The notes: generated from the letters alone by a model not told the origin. DNA of 64,000 nt from DASTFY01 sp963813375 (GCA_963813375.1 CAWEYT010000013.1:1-64000); one strand, 5' to 3'; numbered from the stretch's first letter, positions 27,041 through 37,695 are shown. A program made the numbers and translations.

Positions 27041-27728
27041 TCACGCCGGGACGGCGTCCAGGAACCCGAGCATGGCGTCGATGAACGCGAACGACTCCGG
27101 GGTGGCGAAGTGGTCGGTGTTGCGGAGCACGACCAATCGCGGCATCGGGCAGGGCGGCCACCAGGCGATCGGCCGGCCCGGCGAAGTCCCGGTCGCCGAG
27201 CGCCACCAGCACCGGGGCGGTCAACGCGGCCAGGTCGGTCTCGGTGAGCTCCCGTGCTGGACGCTCGAGCACCGCCGCCAGCGCCTCGGCGTCGTTGCCG
27301 GGCTGCTCGGCGTAGTGCCGGAAGGCCTGGGCCTGGACGTCGTCCTCCGGAGCTTCGCCCCTCACACCGGCCACGATGCGGCGGGTCGGCGCGGGGTCGC
27401 GATCGAACATCGTGTCGCCGACGCCGGCCAGGACGATGCGCCCGAAGCGTCCGGGCTGCGCGCAGGCCAGCTCCAACAGCGTGAGGGCTCCGAGCGAGAA
27501 CCCGACGGCGTCCACGGTGCCGTCGGCCGGCAGGGCGTCTGCGAGCCGGGCGGTCAGGTCACGGTAGGCCTCGGGATCGTGGGGCTTGTCGGCCTCGCCG
27601 TGGCCCAGGAGGTCGACGCCGATCACGGTGCGCCCGGCATCCTCCAGCAGTGCGCTGATGCCCGTCGCCACCCAGGTCCGCTGGAACGACGAGCCCCAGC
27701 CGTGGACGAGGAGGACGGCTGCCGGCAC
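27041..27728 (-). CDS. Alpha/beta hydrolase (one frame break, uncertain 5' end)
   Basis: PAAVLLVHGWGSSFQRTW forms the oxyanion-hole strand, VGFSLGALTLLELA is the nucleophile elbow (G-x-S-x-G), APVLVALGDRDF holds the acid and RNTDHFATPESF holds the catalytic His. The last part is in another frame after a break near 27145 and ends at 27041. Homologous-looking sequence (AWEVASPDVP) precedes the GTG at 27728 but runs directly into the 51-bp palindrome at 27751-27801, so the original start may have been displaced by that element. Substrate unknown. Confidence 0.75.
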
Positions 27729-27750
27729 GTCCGGCGACGCTACTTCCCAG

Positions 27751-27801
27751 GCACAAATCGCGTGAGGTGACCCTCCAGTGGTCACGGACCGCGATTTGTG
27801 C
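27751..27801. repeat. 51-bp dispersed palindrome, copy 1
   Basis: Outer arms GCACAAATCGCG (27751-27762) and CGCGATTTGTGC (27790-27801) are perfect 12-bp inverted repeats. Inside is a second stem GTGACC (27767-27772) / GGTCAC (27780-27785) with a 7-base loop. The same arms and total length recur at 58210-58260. It lies between the hydrolase (minus) and guaB1 (plus), touching the 5' end of the hydrolase. Confidence 0.85.
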
Positions 27802-27876
27802 GGGGAAACGGACCAACGCCCCGCGGGGCGGGCCGCCGTTAGCATCGAACGGCCCGATCAGAAGGTACGACCGACC

Positions 27877-29329
27877 ATGCGCTTCCTCGACGACAACCTG
27901 CCGCCCTACGACCTGACCTACAGCGACGTCTTCATGGTCCCGAGCCTCTCGGCGGTGCCGTCGCGCATGGACGTGGACCTGACGACGCCTGACGGTGTCG
28001 GGACGAACATCCCGGTGGTGGTGGCCAACATGACGGCGGTGGCCGGGAGACGCATGGCCGAGACGGTCGCCCGGCGCGGCGGTCTGGCCGTCCTGCCCCA
28101 GGACATCCCCATCGACATCGTGGAGACGGTCGTCGACTACCTGCACAGCCGCCACCCGGTCTACGACACGCCCATCACGCTCCCGCCGACGGGCACCGTG
28201 GGGGAGGCGCTCTCCCTGATCCACAAGCGATCTCACGGCGTCGTCATCGTGGTGGAGGGGGACGAGCCCGTCGGGGTCTTCACCGAGACCGACGCCGGCG
28301 GGCTTCGATCGCTTCACGCAACTCCGCCACGTGATGTCCCGCGACCTGGTCGTGGTGGAGGCTGCGGCCCCGCTGCCGGAGATCTTCGACAGCCTGGCGG
28401 ACCACCGGGTGAGCGCGGCGCCGGTCGTCGAGGACGGCCGGCTGATCGGCGCCATCACCCGCAAGGGTGCGCTGCGCTCCACGCTGTACCGGCCGAACGT
28501 CGATGACCAGGGACGGCTGCGGGTCGGCGTGGCGCTCGGCATCAACGGCCACCCGGCGGTCAAGGCCAAGACCGTGCTCGACCTCGGCATCGACCTGCTC
28601 GTGATCGACACCGCGCACGGCCACCAGACCCGCACGCTGCAGGCCATCGAGGAGGTGCGGGCCGTGGTCGACCAGCTCGCCGGTGACCGGCCGGTGCGCA
28701 TCGTCGCCGGCAACGTCGTCACCGAGGAGGGCACGCGCCACCTGGTCGAGGCCGGCGCCGACATCGTCAAGGTCGGCGTCGGACCCGGCGCCATGTGCAC
28801 GACGCGGATGATGACGGGGGTTGGGCGGCCCCAGTTCTCGGCGGTGCTGGAGTGCGCGGCGGAAGCTCGGCGACTGGAGCGCCGTACTTGGGCCGACGGC
28901 GGTGTCCGCCACCCGCGGGACGTGGCCCTCGCGCTGGCCGCCGGCGCGTCGAGCGTGATGTTCGGTTCGTGGCTGGCCGGCACCTACGAGAGCGCGGCCG
29001 ACGCCCAGCGCGACAGCGACGGCCGGCTCTACAAGGAGAGCTTCGGCATGGCGTCGCACCGCGCGGTCAAGAACCGCACCCGCCAGGAGAGCGAGTTCGA
29101 CCGCGCCCGCAAGGAGCTGTTCCAGGAGGGCATCAGCACGTCGCGCATGTACATCGATCCGGAGCGGCCGGGCGTCGAGGACATCATCGACCAGATCGTG
29201 GCCGGCGTCCGCAGTGCGTGCACCTACGCCGGCGCGGGCTCCATCGCCGAGCTGCACGAGAAGGCGGTGGTCGGCATCCAGAGCGCAGCGGGGTACGAGG
29301 AGGGCCGTCCGCTCGGGACGAGCTGGTGA
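27877..29329 (+). CDS. guaB1: GuaB1-family IMP dehydrogenase-related protein, probable GMP reductase (one frame break)
   Basis: About 484 residues. TIM-barrel start LTYSDVFMVPSLS, then VVVANMTAVAG, two CBS motifs (SHGVVIVVEGDEPVGVFTE; HRVSAAPVVEDGRLIGAIT), the substrate loop KVGVGPGAMCTTRMMTGVG with the catalytic Cys, and VMFGSWLAGTYES. A frame change near 28303 falls between the CBS motifs. Mycobacterial GuaB1 has been shown to be a GMP reductase, converting GMP to IMP; I infer the same here. ATG at 27877 is used; upstream in-frame codons run through the palindrome and are rejected. Confidence 0.87.
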
Positions 29330-29397
29330 CGGGGGCTGCGCCCGTGGTGACAGGTTGCCGTCGCCGCCGGGAGGTCGGCCGGTACGATCCCGCGTCC

Positions 29398-30015
29398 GTG
29401 GTCTCGAGCGACATCGCCGCCTTCGACGTCGACGGGACGCTCACCCGGCGGGACTGTGTGCTGCCGTTCCTGGTTCGCGTGGCCGGTCGAAGGAGCGTTG
29501 CCCGCGCGCTGGCCCGGCGCCCGCACCTGTTGGTGGCCGCCGCTCGCGACCGCGACCGGCGCGACGACGTGAAGGCCCTCCTGGCGGGCGTGCTGGCCGG
29601 CCGGCCCGCGGCGGAGGTGCAGGACGAGGGCCGGGCCTTCGCCACCCAGGTCGTCGACCAGTGGATGAGGCCTGACGTCGTCGACCGGCTGCGCTGGCAC
29701 ACAGGGGCCGGGCACGACGTCGTCCTGGTGACCGCGTCGCTCGCCGCCTACGCCGAACCCCTGGGCGCCCACCTCGGCGCGTCGCGGGTGGTGGCCACGG
29801 AGCTCGAAGCCGACGGGGACGGGCGACTGACCGGCCGGCTGGCGGGGGCCAACTGCCGCGGTCAGGAGAAGGTGCGCCGGCTGGCGTCCATCTACGGCGA
29901 TCCGCCCCGTCTCGCCTGGGCGTACGGCGACAGCCCCGACGACGCGCCGATGCTCCGGCTGGCCCGCCACCCGGTCCACGTCGGTGCGGAGCCGCTGGTG
30001 GCGGTGCCGTCGTGA
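29398..30015 (+). CDS. HAD-IB family phosphatase
   Basis: 205 residues. The catalytic DxD motif is AAFDVDGTLTRRD at residues 7-19, motif II is VLVTASLAAYAEPL, the cap is mostly helical, and motif IV is AYGDSPDDAPML. It resembles SerB-like HAD-IB hydrolases. Its last four bases overlap the ubiA start as GTGA, so the two are translated together. This makes it a candidate for the phosphatase step of the decaprenyl-phosphoryl-ribose pathway, taken in mycobacteria by an unrelated PAP2-type protein; that is inference. Confidence 0.85.
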   Translation: MVSSDIAAFDVDGTLTRRDCVLPFLVRVAGRRSVARALARRPHLLVAAARDRDRRDDVKALLAGVLAGRPAAEVQDEGRAFATQVVDQWMRPDVVDRLRWHTGAGHDVVLVTASLAAYAEPLGAHLGASRVVATELEADGDGRLTGRLAGANCRGQEKVRRLASIYGDPPRLAWAYGDSPDDAPMLRLARHPVHVGAEPLVAVPS

Positions 30016-30944
30016 CCGAGCGGAGCGACGTGCGACCCCAGACGGCCACCGTGGTCGCCCGGCCAGCCGGCGGCCTGCGGCCGATCCTGACCGAGATGCG
30101 GCCCCGGCAGTGGGCCAAGAACCTCCTCGTCGTGGCGGCGCCGGCGGGCGCCGAGGTGCTGACCGAGCTGGACACGTGGTGGCGCCTGACCCTCGCCTTC
30201 GCGTCGTTCTGCGCCGCCTCGAGCTCGATCTACGTGCTGAACGACCTGGCCGACATCGAGGCCGACCGTCGCCATCCCACCAAGTGCAACCGGCCGCTGG
30301 CCGCCGGCCTCATCTCCGTCGGCACCGGACGGGCGGTGTCCGTCGTGCTGGCGGTCGTCGCGTTCGCGCTCGCCATCGCCACGACGGAGTGGGATTTCGT
30401 CGCCGTCCTGGCGCTGTACGTCGTCACGACGATCGCCTACAGCCTCTGGCTGAAGCACGTCGCCATCCTCGACCTCGTCATCGTCGCCTCCGGGTTCCTG
30501 CTGCGGGCCATCGGCGGCGCGGTCGTCGTGAACGTGGTGGTGTCGAGCTGGTTCCTGATCGTCACCGGCTTCGGTTCGTTGTTCGTCGTCACGGGCAAGC
30601 GCCTCGCGGAGCTGGAGGAGCTGGGGGAGGAGGCGGCCAACGTCCGTCCGACCCTCGACCACTACACCGTCCCGTTCCTGCGCTTCGTGATGGGTGTGGC
30701 CTGCGCGGGGACCGCGGTCGCGTACTGCATCTTCAGCTTCGACAAGGCCGAGGTCGGCGGCCCGGGCGCGGTGTGGTTCCAGCTCTCCGCCATCCCGGTG
30801 GTCACCGGGTTGCTGCGCTACGCGCTGGCCGTCGAGGTCGGCGAGGGCGCGACGCCCGAGGACCTGTTCCTCCGGGACCGGCTGCTGCAGCTCATGGGCG
30901 TCATCTGGGTGGTGCTGTTCGGCGTGGGGCTCATCCGTGCCTGA
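30012..30944 (+). CDS. ubiA: Decaprenyl-phosphate phosphoribosyltransferase (UbiA family)
   Basis: 310-residue membrane prenyltransferase-fold enzyme that transfers 5-phosphoribose from PRPP to decaprenyl phosphate, first step to DPA. RPRQWAKNLLVVAAP near residue 30 is typical of this subgroup. The first Asp-rich motif is NDLADIEADRRHPTKCNRPL, and the second region is YSLWLKHVAILDLVIVASGF. About eight or nine helices follow. GTG at 30012 overlaps the HAD gene stop; its own end overlaps the dprE1 start. Confidence 0.9.
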   Translation: MTERSDVRPQTATVVARPAGGLRPILTEMRPRQWAKNLLVVAAPAGAEVLTELDTWWRLTLAFASFCAASSSIYVLNDLADIEADRRHPTKCNRPLAAGLISVGTGRAVSVVLAVVAFALAIATTEWDFVAVLALYVVTTIAYSLWLKHVAILDLVIVASGFLLRAIGGAVVVNVVVSSWFLIVTGFGSLFVVTGKRLAELEELGEEAANVRPTLDHYTVPFLRFVMGVACAGTAVAYCIFSFDKAEVGGPGAVWFQLSAIPVVTGLLRYALAVEVGEGATPEDLFLRDRLLQLMGVIWVVLFGVGLIRA

Positions 30945-32308
30945 ACGCCGGCTCCTCACCGGTTGGGGCCGCACGTCGCCGTCCGCGGCCGAGGTGGTGA
31001 CGGGCCGGACCGGTGACGTCGACGCGCTCGCGCGCGCCGTGAAGGACCTGCCCCCGCGTGGAGGCATCGCGCGCGGGCTCGGCCGTTCCTACGGGGACCC
31101 GGCTCAGAACGGCGGCGGTGCCGTCATCGAACTGGAGGCGCGGGCCCACGACGTGCTCATCGACGATGTCGCCGGCACCGCCACCGCACCCGCGGGCGTC
31201 AGCCTCGACGCGCTCCTGCGCACGATCGTCCCCCGCGGGTACTTCGTGCCGGTCACGCCGGGCACGCGGTTCGTGACGGTGGGCGGCGCCATCGCCAGCG
31301 ACATCCACGGCAAGAACCACCATCTCGATGGTTCGTTCGGCAACCACGTTCGGCGGCTGTCACTGCTGCTGGCCGACGGCAGCGTGGTGGACATCGGGCC
31401 CGATCGCCGACCCGACCTCTTCTGGGCGACGGTCGGCGGCATGGGCCTCACCGGCGTGATCCTCGATGCCACCGTGCAGCTCCTCCGGGTGGAGACGAGC
31501 CGCATCGCCGTGGACACCACCCGCACCCCGGACCTCGACACCCTTCTGACCCTGATGGACGAGGGCGATCGCTACCACCGGTACTCGGTGGCCTGGATCG
31601 ATCTGATGGCCAAGGGCGCACGCCTCGGCCGCGGCGTGCTGACCAGGGGTGACCACGCGCGGGCCGACCAGTTGCTGCCCCGCGACGCCGTCGAGCCGCT
31701 GGCCTACGACCCGCGCCAGGTGGTCGCCGTGCCGCCGCTGGTCCCACCGCCCGGCGTCCTCAACCACCTGTCCGTGGCCGCGTTCAACGAGTTCTGGTTC
31801 CGGAAGGCGCCCAAGCGGCGAGTGGGGCAGATCATGTCCATCCCCGGGTACTTCCACCCGCTGGACGCCGTCGGCTCGTGGAACCGGTTGTACGGCCGGC
31901 GGGGCTTCCTGCAGTACCAGTTCGTGGTGCCCTTCGGCGAGGAGGCGGCGTTGCGGACGGTCGTCGAGCGGCTCGCGGCCTCCGGGACCACGAGCTTCCT
32001 CGCCGTCCTCAAGCGCTTCGGCGCCGCCAACCCGGGCCCACTCAGCTTCCCGGCCCCCGGTTGGACCCTCGCCCTCGACCTCCCCGCGGGCGCGCCGGGC
32101 CTCGGCTGCGCTCTTGCACGGGCTCGACGACCTGGTTCTGGGGGCCGGCGGGCGCCACTACCTCGCCAAGGACGGTCACACCACGCCGGCCGCGGTGCGC
32201 AGGGGCTACCCGCGGCTGGAGGAGTGGCGGGCCGTCCGGGCCGGGGTGGATCCCGCCGGGGTGTGGGCCAGCGACCAGAGCCGGCGCCTGCGCCTGCTCG
32301 AGGACTGA
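30937..32308 (+). CDS. dprE1: Decaprenylphosphoryl-beta-D-ribose 2'-oxidase DprE1 with Ala at the drug-target Cys position (one frame break)
   Basis: Flavoenzyme of about 457 residues that oxidises decaprenylphosphoryl ribose at C2'. The FAD domain has GLGRSYGDPAQNGGG and FVTVGGAIASDIHGKNHH, where the His (about 124) matches the conserved FAD-region His. The substrate domain includes FFR-type aromatic residues (FNEFWFRKAPK) and LKRFGAANPGPLSFPAPGW. The residue aligned with Mtb Cys387 is Ala379 (codon 32071-32073, context WTLALD). A frame change near 32110 moves the C-terminus to HYLAKDGHTT and ASDQSRRLRLLED. GTG at 30937 overlaps ubiA. Confidence 0.9.
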
Positions 32309-32352
32309 GCGGAGCCTGTTCCTGGGGCTCGGCGAGAACGGAACGGAGGGAC

Positions 32353-33109
32353 ATGGACAACGCGCTGGGCGAACCGCAGACCATCGTGCTGCTGGGCGGC
32401 AGTAGCGACATCGGTCGCGCCATCGTGACCGCGCTGACGTCGCCGTCGACCCGCACGGTCGTCCTGGCCGCCCGTCACCCGGACGAGGTGGCGGTGGGCG
32501 ATCTCGAGCGCCCCGGGCTGAACGTTGACGTGGTGCGCTTCGAGGCGACGGACGCCGCCAGCCACGAGGCCTTCGTCGCCGACCTGGTCGCCCGGCATGG
32601 CGACCTGGACGTCGTCATCGTGGCGTTCGGGCAGCTCGTCGATCAGATCGAGCTGGACGACGACCCGGTCGCCGCGGCCGCCATGGTCACCGTCAACTAC
32701 ACGGGGGCGGTGAGCGTCGGCCTGGCGGTCGCCGAGCAGTTCCGTCGCCAGGGCCATGGTCGGCTGGTCGTGCTGTCCAGCGTGGCGGGGGAGCGGGTCC
32801 GCAAGGCCAACTTCGTCTACGGGTCGTCCAAGGCGGGTCTCGACGGCTTCGCCCAGGGCCTGGGCGACGCGCTCGCCGGGACCGGGGCCAGCGTGCTCGT
32901 GGTGCGGCCGGGCTTCGTCCACTCCCGCATGACCGCCGGGATGAAGGCCGCGCCCTTCGCCACGACCCCGACTGCGGTGGCCGAGGCGACGGTGCGGGGC
33001 CTCCAGCACGGCCGGCGCACGGTCTGGGTGCCAGCGCACCCTCCGGCCGGTCTTCGCGGGCTTCCGCCACCTGCCGGGCGCCGTCTGGCGCCGCATGCCG
33101 CTCGGCTGA
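32353..33109 (+). CDS. dprE2: Decaprenylphosphoryl-2-keto-beta-D-erythro-pentose reductase DprE2 (one frame break)
   Basis: About 252-residue short-chain dehydrogenase that reduces the DprE1 product to decaprenylphosphoryl arabinose. The Rossmann motif is VLLGGSSDIGRAI, the catalytic Ser is in VVLSSVAGERVRK, and the Tyr/Lys pair is YGSSKAG. VRPGFVHSRMTAGMK is typical of DprE2. A frame change near 33038 puts the C-terminus (LRPVFAGFRHLPGAVWRRMP) in another frame, with the stop at 33107. ATG at 32353 has GGAGGGAC upstream. Confidence 0.88.
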
Positions 33110-33149
33110 ACCTCGGCGCCCAGCGGAAGTTGTTGCAAACGGAAGCATG

Positions 33150-33180
33150 CACCTGGGATTGCGCTTTCCGCAGCCAGGTG
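33150..33180. terminator. Inverted repeat between convergent genes
   Basis: CACCTGG (33150-33156) and CCAGGTG (33174-33180) form a 7-bp stem with a 17-base loop, in the 128-base gap between dprE2 (plus) and the minus-strand gene ending at 33238. It could end transcription from both sides. The surrounding gap is clearly lower in G+C than the genes and holds no other feature I can name. Confidence 0.4.
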
Positions 33181-33237
33181 AGACACGCTTGCGAACGGAA
33201 CGATTCGGCGGGCCGGTCGGCGGCCGGATCGGCCCGG

Positions 33238-35008
33238 TCAGCGGCAGCGGCGGTAGAGCACCGCCAGGCCGTCCTCGTAGGAGCCGACCTCGCAGAAGTG
33301 GTCGCGGAGCACCTGGTTCGGCTCGTCGGACCCGTACTCGCCCGAGGTGTTGGGCTCCAGCCAGCCGTCCCACAGCCCGGTGAGGATGACCCAGTCGGCG
33401 GAGGCCACGTCCTCGGCCAGGCCGGAGTCCTCCTCGTTGGCCAGACCGGGGTCCATCTCGATGAAGTAGGTGGCCGGGTCGAGCTCGGGGAAGAGCCAGT
33501 AGATGAAGGCGTCGCTGTACCAGGTGCGGCGGAGGTCGCTCGGGCCCACCAGCAGGCGATCGCCCGGCTCGGCCTGCTCGGCCAGATCCCGCACGGCCGC
33601 CGAGACGGCGAGATAGGCGCCGTAGTCGCCCAGGTAGAAGCGGCGGCCGTCGCGCTCGACCGGGAAGGCGCTCGGCACCTGGCCGAGACCGACGCGGGTG
33701 TGCAGCAGGTAGTAGCGGAACGTGAACAGGGACGTGAAGACGAAGGTGATTGCAAATGCAACAGCCGTGCCGGCGGCCAGCGCCGCTCGCCGGTCGACGG
33801 ATGGCTTCCAGCGCCGGAGCACCTCGATGACCGCGACGACGGCGAACGGCCAGGACACGCACGTGACCCAGCTGAGGTGGGCGGAGTCCGGACGCTGCAA
33901 CGCCTGGGGGAGGATGCCGGCGCTGACGAGCGCAACCGCGAGCAGCGCGGTCGAACGCCCGGTGATGCCGTCGGGCCGGCGTCGCTGCCAGATGGCGAAA
34001 GCCAGCAGCGCCAGCGGTTCCCAGCACCATCGCGCAGAACCACAGGAACAGGGCGTGGGAGGCCTGCAGGTGGGGGAGGCGCCACCAGGGCGGGATCTCC
34101 TCGGCGACCGCTTGGAGCGCCCCGTCGAGCCGGCTCCACGAAGGTGGGCGGGGCAGCTCCCGCCCCGCCCGCAGCTCGAACACGGGATCCAGCACCATCC
34201 CCCGTACGGCGGCCGCCGGGCCGGCCATGACGAGGTGGATCCACATCGGGATCAGCCCGATCAGGCCACCGACGAGCACCGGGCGCCGGGTGGCGGGGCG
34301 GGTGAGGAGGAGCCAGCCGAACAGGAGGCCGATGGCCACGATCAGGTCAGGTCGGAAGGTGAGCGCCAGACCGGCGAGGACGCCGCCGACCACCCAGCAC
34401 CGCCGCTGGCGGCGCGGGTCCTCGAGGTGCAGCCCTCGCAGCACGGCGACCCCGCTCCACAGCGTCAGGGCGAGGGCGCCGTTCCAGGCCATCGCGGTGA
34501 GCGCGATGGGCGTCATCACGTAGAAGACGGCGAACGCGGCCACGATGGTGGCGGCCAGCCGGCCCCACGGCCGGGCCAGGGCGAAGAGGCCGAAGATGAT
34601 GCCGAGGTGCTGCAACAGGCCGAAGGTGCGCTCGGCGGCCAGGGTGTTGCCGACGACCTCGTACCAGACCATGAGGGCCTGGATCGATCCCGGCCCGTAC
34701 AGGTGCAGGAAGTCCACGTTGGGCACGAAGCCCCGCCGCAACAGCTCCGGGAAGTAGAGCATGAAGCCCTCTTCCATCGTCCCGCCCGTGAACTTGTAGA
34801 GCCCCCGGAGCGGGATGGCCACCAGCACGAGGACGGCGGCGATGCCCGCCCAGGTCCCCAGCGCACCATCGGCGCGGCGGCGCAGGCCTCCGGAGCCGCC
34901 GAGCACGAAGGCCCGGCCGTCGTCCCGGACCGGCGCCTTGGTCGACCACCAGCTGCCGGGCGGGCGCGGCCCAGTGGGGGCCTCGACGGTGGCGTCCACG
35001 AGGGGCAC
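33238..35008 (-). CDS. Multi-span membrane protein, GT39/GT-C-like glycosyltransferase (one frame break)
   Basis: About 590 residues. After a cytoplasmic start come some ten hydrophobic helices. The first loop LYFPELLRRGFVPNVDFLHLYGPGS contains acidic and His residues where GT-C enzymes keep catalytic Asp/Glu. A frame change near 34015 separates the helices from the last 220 residues, which end in a soluble part (DRLLVGPSDLRRTWYSDAFI, YFIEMDPGLANEEDSG, EVGSYEDGLAVLYRRC). The start is uncertain; GTG at 35008 is the best choice before the divergent gene at 35064. Probably uses a lipid-linked sugar; donor and acceptor unknown. Confidence 0.65.
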
Positions 35009-35063
35009 AACGTAGTGGTGGTGCCCGGAGGCATGGGTGCACCCGGGATACGCTCTCGCCCTC

Positions 35064-36934
35064 GTGACCGATCTGGACCAGGCGCCGGCGGTCCGCGCGG
35101 CCCGTCCCCTGTGGGAGCGCCCCGGCTGGCTGCTGCCGGTGGCCGTCGCCGTGGTCGGTCTCCCGCTCGTGGTGGCCGTCGTGGCCCTCTCCGCCGACCA
35201 GTGGTACCCGGTCCTCGACCTCGCCATGACCGAGTTCCGGGTCCGTGACGTCGGCACATCGCACAGCCCGCTGATCGGGCTCCCGGGACGCATCGGCGAG
35301 TACCCGGACCAGGGCAGCCACCCCGGTCCGCTGAGCTTCTTCCTGCTGGCCCCCACGTACCGGCTGCTGGGCCAGACGTCGTGGTCGCTCGAGATGGGCA
35401 CCGTCGTCGTCCACCTCGCCGCCATCACCGTCGCGCTGTGGATCGGCTGGCGCAGGGGCGGCTGGAAGGGCGTCGCCGTCGTCGCTGCGCTGCTGGCGAT
35501 CGTCGTGCGGGGCTACGGCCAGGTCATCCTCACGCAGCCCTGGAACCCGTACCTGCCGGTCCTCGCCGTGGATCGTCGTCCTGCTCGCCGCGTGGGCCGT
35601 GCTGTGCGGCGACGACCTGATGCTGATCCCGCTGGTGGCCTTCGCCACGCTGTGCGCCCAGACCCACGTGCCGTACCTGACGCTGGCCGTGGGCCTGGTC
35701 GCGCTGGGGTTCGGCGCGGTCATCGTCCGCACCGTGCGCGCCGGCGGCGATGGACGGCGCCGACCCATCCGCCTGATGGCCTGGGCCGCGGGCATCGGCG
35801 TCCTGTTGTGGCTGCCCCCCGTCGCCGACCAGCTCACCAACGAGCCGGGCAACATCCGCGAGCTCATCGACCACTTCGGCTCGCCCCCCGAAGCCGCCAT
35901 CGGCCTCGGCGAGGGGATCCGGCTGGCGCTGCGCCACCTCGACGTGTGGTCGGGCCTGGCGGAGCAGGTGACCGGGACAGCCCGGTTCGTCACCAACGCC
36001 TCGGCCGGCCGCGGTGCGGTGGTGCTGGTCGCTGTGGCTGGCGTCCGCGGTGCTGGCCTGGCGCATCGGCACGCGCCGCGTTGCGATCGCTGCACGTCGT
36101 CGTGGCCGTGGCGCTGGTCCTCGGCACCGCCTCGATGGCCCGCATCTTCGGTCGCCCCTGGTTCTACCTGACCCTCTGGGCGTGGGGCATCACGACGGTG
36201 CTGGTCGGCGCGGTGCTGTGGACCGCGCTGGCCTGGTGGCAGCATCGCCGCCCCGAGCGGGCCGAGCGGTCGGCCGTGACCGTCGCGGTGGTGGCGGCCG
36301 GCGTCGCGGTGGTGACGTCGCTGGCCACGGCGGTCGCGTTCGCCGACGCCCACCACCCAGAGGAGCGGCTGAGCAGCGCCGTGGGCACGCTGGCCGCCCC
36401 CACCTACGACGCCGTGGTCGAGGGCGTCGGGCGCGGCAACGGGGCCCGACGCCCGCTACGTGGTCCGGTGGAGCGACGCCGCGGACATCGGCAGCCCGGG
36501 CTTCGGCCTGCTGAACGAGTTGGAGCGGCGGGGCCTCGACGTGTTCGCCGACGAGTACTTCCACGTGCCGGTGACCGACCATCGCGTCGGACCGCGTGCC
36601 GATGCCGTCGCCCAGATCCACCTGGCCACGGGCGGGTACATCGACGCCTGGCGGGAGGTGCCCGAGGCCGTCGAGGTGGCCAGCTTCGATTCCCGGACGC
36701 CTGAGCAGAAGGAGGAGTCCGCGGCCGTGCGGCGCGCGCCTGATCGACCGGCTGGAAGCGGAGGGCTCGGCGGACCTGGTGCCGCTGGTCGACACCAACC
36801 TCTTCGGCATGTCGGTCGACCCCCGGTTGACCGAGGCCGACCACGCCGACCTGACCCGCCTGATCGACCTCGGCCAGCCGATGGTCGTGTTCATCGCTCC
36901 GCCGCCGTCCGACTTCGACCCGGACGCGCTCTGA
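35064..36934 (+). CDS. Multi-span membrane glycosyltransferase-like protein, paralog A (at least four frame breaks)
   Basis: About 620 residues pieced across frame changes near 35570, 36030-36070, 36440 and 36730. Segments in order: WLLPVAVAVVGLPLVV, DLAMTEFRVRDVGTSHSPLI, GSHPGPLSFFLLAPTYRLLG, DDLMLIPLVAFATLCAQTHV, several helices, and a soluble C-terminus (YVVRWSDAADIGSPGFGLLN; LGQPMVVFIAPPPSDFDPDAL). The HSPLIG and HPGPLSF loops near the start recur in the protein at 38430-40369, so the two are paralogs. Likely a GT-C fold enzyme on the outer face of the membrane. Its stop overlaps the next ATG (TGATG). Confidence 0.6.
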
Positions 36935-37695
36935 TGGACCTGCGGGAACGTCGTGCCGCCGAGCCGGGCGCCGGGGACGCCCATCGCCACCCGTGGGAGG
37001 TGGCTCGGGCCCGGTTCTTCAGGGGCGTCATCGCCGACCACATCGACCGCGCCGCGGTCACGAGGGTGCTCGACGTCGGGGCCGGCGACGGCTGGTTCGC
37101 CCACGAGCTCCTCCCGGACCTGCCGGCGGGGGCGCAGCTGGTCTGTTGGGACATCAACTACCGCTCGTCCGACCTCGCGGTGCCGGCCGGCGAGCGCATC
37201 ACCCGCACGGCGCAGCGGCCCGAGGGTCCGTTCGATCTCATCCTCCTGCTCGATGTCATCGAGCACGTCGAGGACGACGACGCGTTCCTGGCCGACGACG
37301 TGGTGCCCCTGCTGGCCGAGGGAGGAAGGGCCGTCGTCAGCGTGCCGGCGTACCCGCGCCTCTACTGCGAGCACGACCGGATGCTGGAGCACCACCGCCG
37401 GTACCGACCGGCCGACCTGCGCGCCCTCCTCGCCCGTCACCTGCGGATCGTGGCCTTCGGTTCGCTGTTCACGACGCTGCTCGCACCGAGGGCGGTGACC
37501 GTCGCCATGGAGCGGGCCGGCCGCCGGAACGACACAACGGGCGTGGGTGCGTGGAACGGGGGCGCCGCGCTGACCGCCGCGCTGACCGGGGTGCTGGACG
37601 CCGATGCCGCCGTCGGCCGCCGCTTGGCCCGTCAGCGCCTCGTGCCCGGCGCCCGCCTGCCGGGGCTGTCGACGTGGGCGGTGGTCACGCGATGA
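36934..37695 (+). CDS. Class I SAM-dependent methyltransferase
   Basis: 253 residues. The SAM motif is VTRVLDVGAGDGWFAHELLP, the acidic residue is in VCWDINYRSSDL, and motif II is DLILLLDVIEHVEDDDAFL. The C-terminus resembles methyltransferases that act on polysaccharide sugars or lipid-linked sugars. It is coupled on both sides: ATG overlaps the preceding stop, and its own stop overlaps the GT2 start. It may methylate the glycan built here, which is inference. Confidence 0.83.
   Translation: MDLRERRAAEPGAGDAHRHPWEVARARFFRGVIADHIDRAAVTRVLDVGAGDGWFAHELLPDLPAGAQLVCWDINYRSSDLAVPAGERITRTAQRPEGPFDLILLLDVIEHVEDDDAFLADDVVPLLAEGGRAVVSVPAYPRLYCEHDRMLEHHRRYRPADLRALLARHLRIVAFGSLFTTLLAPRAVTVAMERAGRRNDTTGVGAWNGGAALTAALTGVLDADAAVGRRLARQRLVPGARLPGLSTWAVVTR

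Noticed and set aside
27751..27801. Palindrome read as a simple transcription terminator
   Set aside because: It lies between the starts of two divergent genes, has no T-tract and recurs with identical arms elsewhere, which does not fit a terminator.
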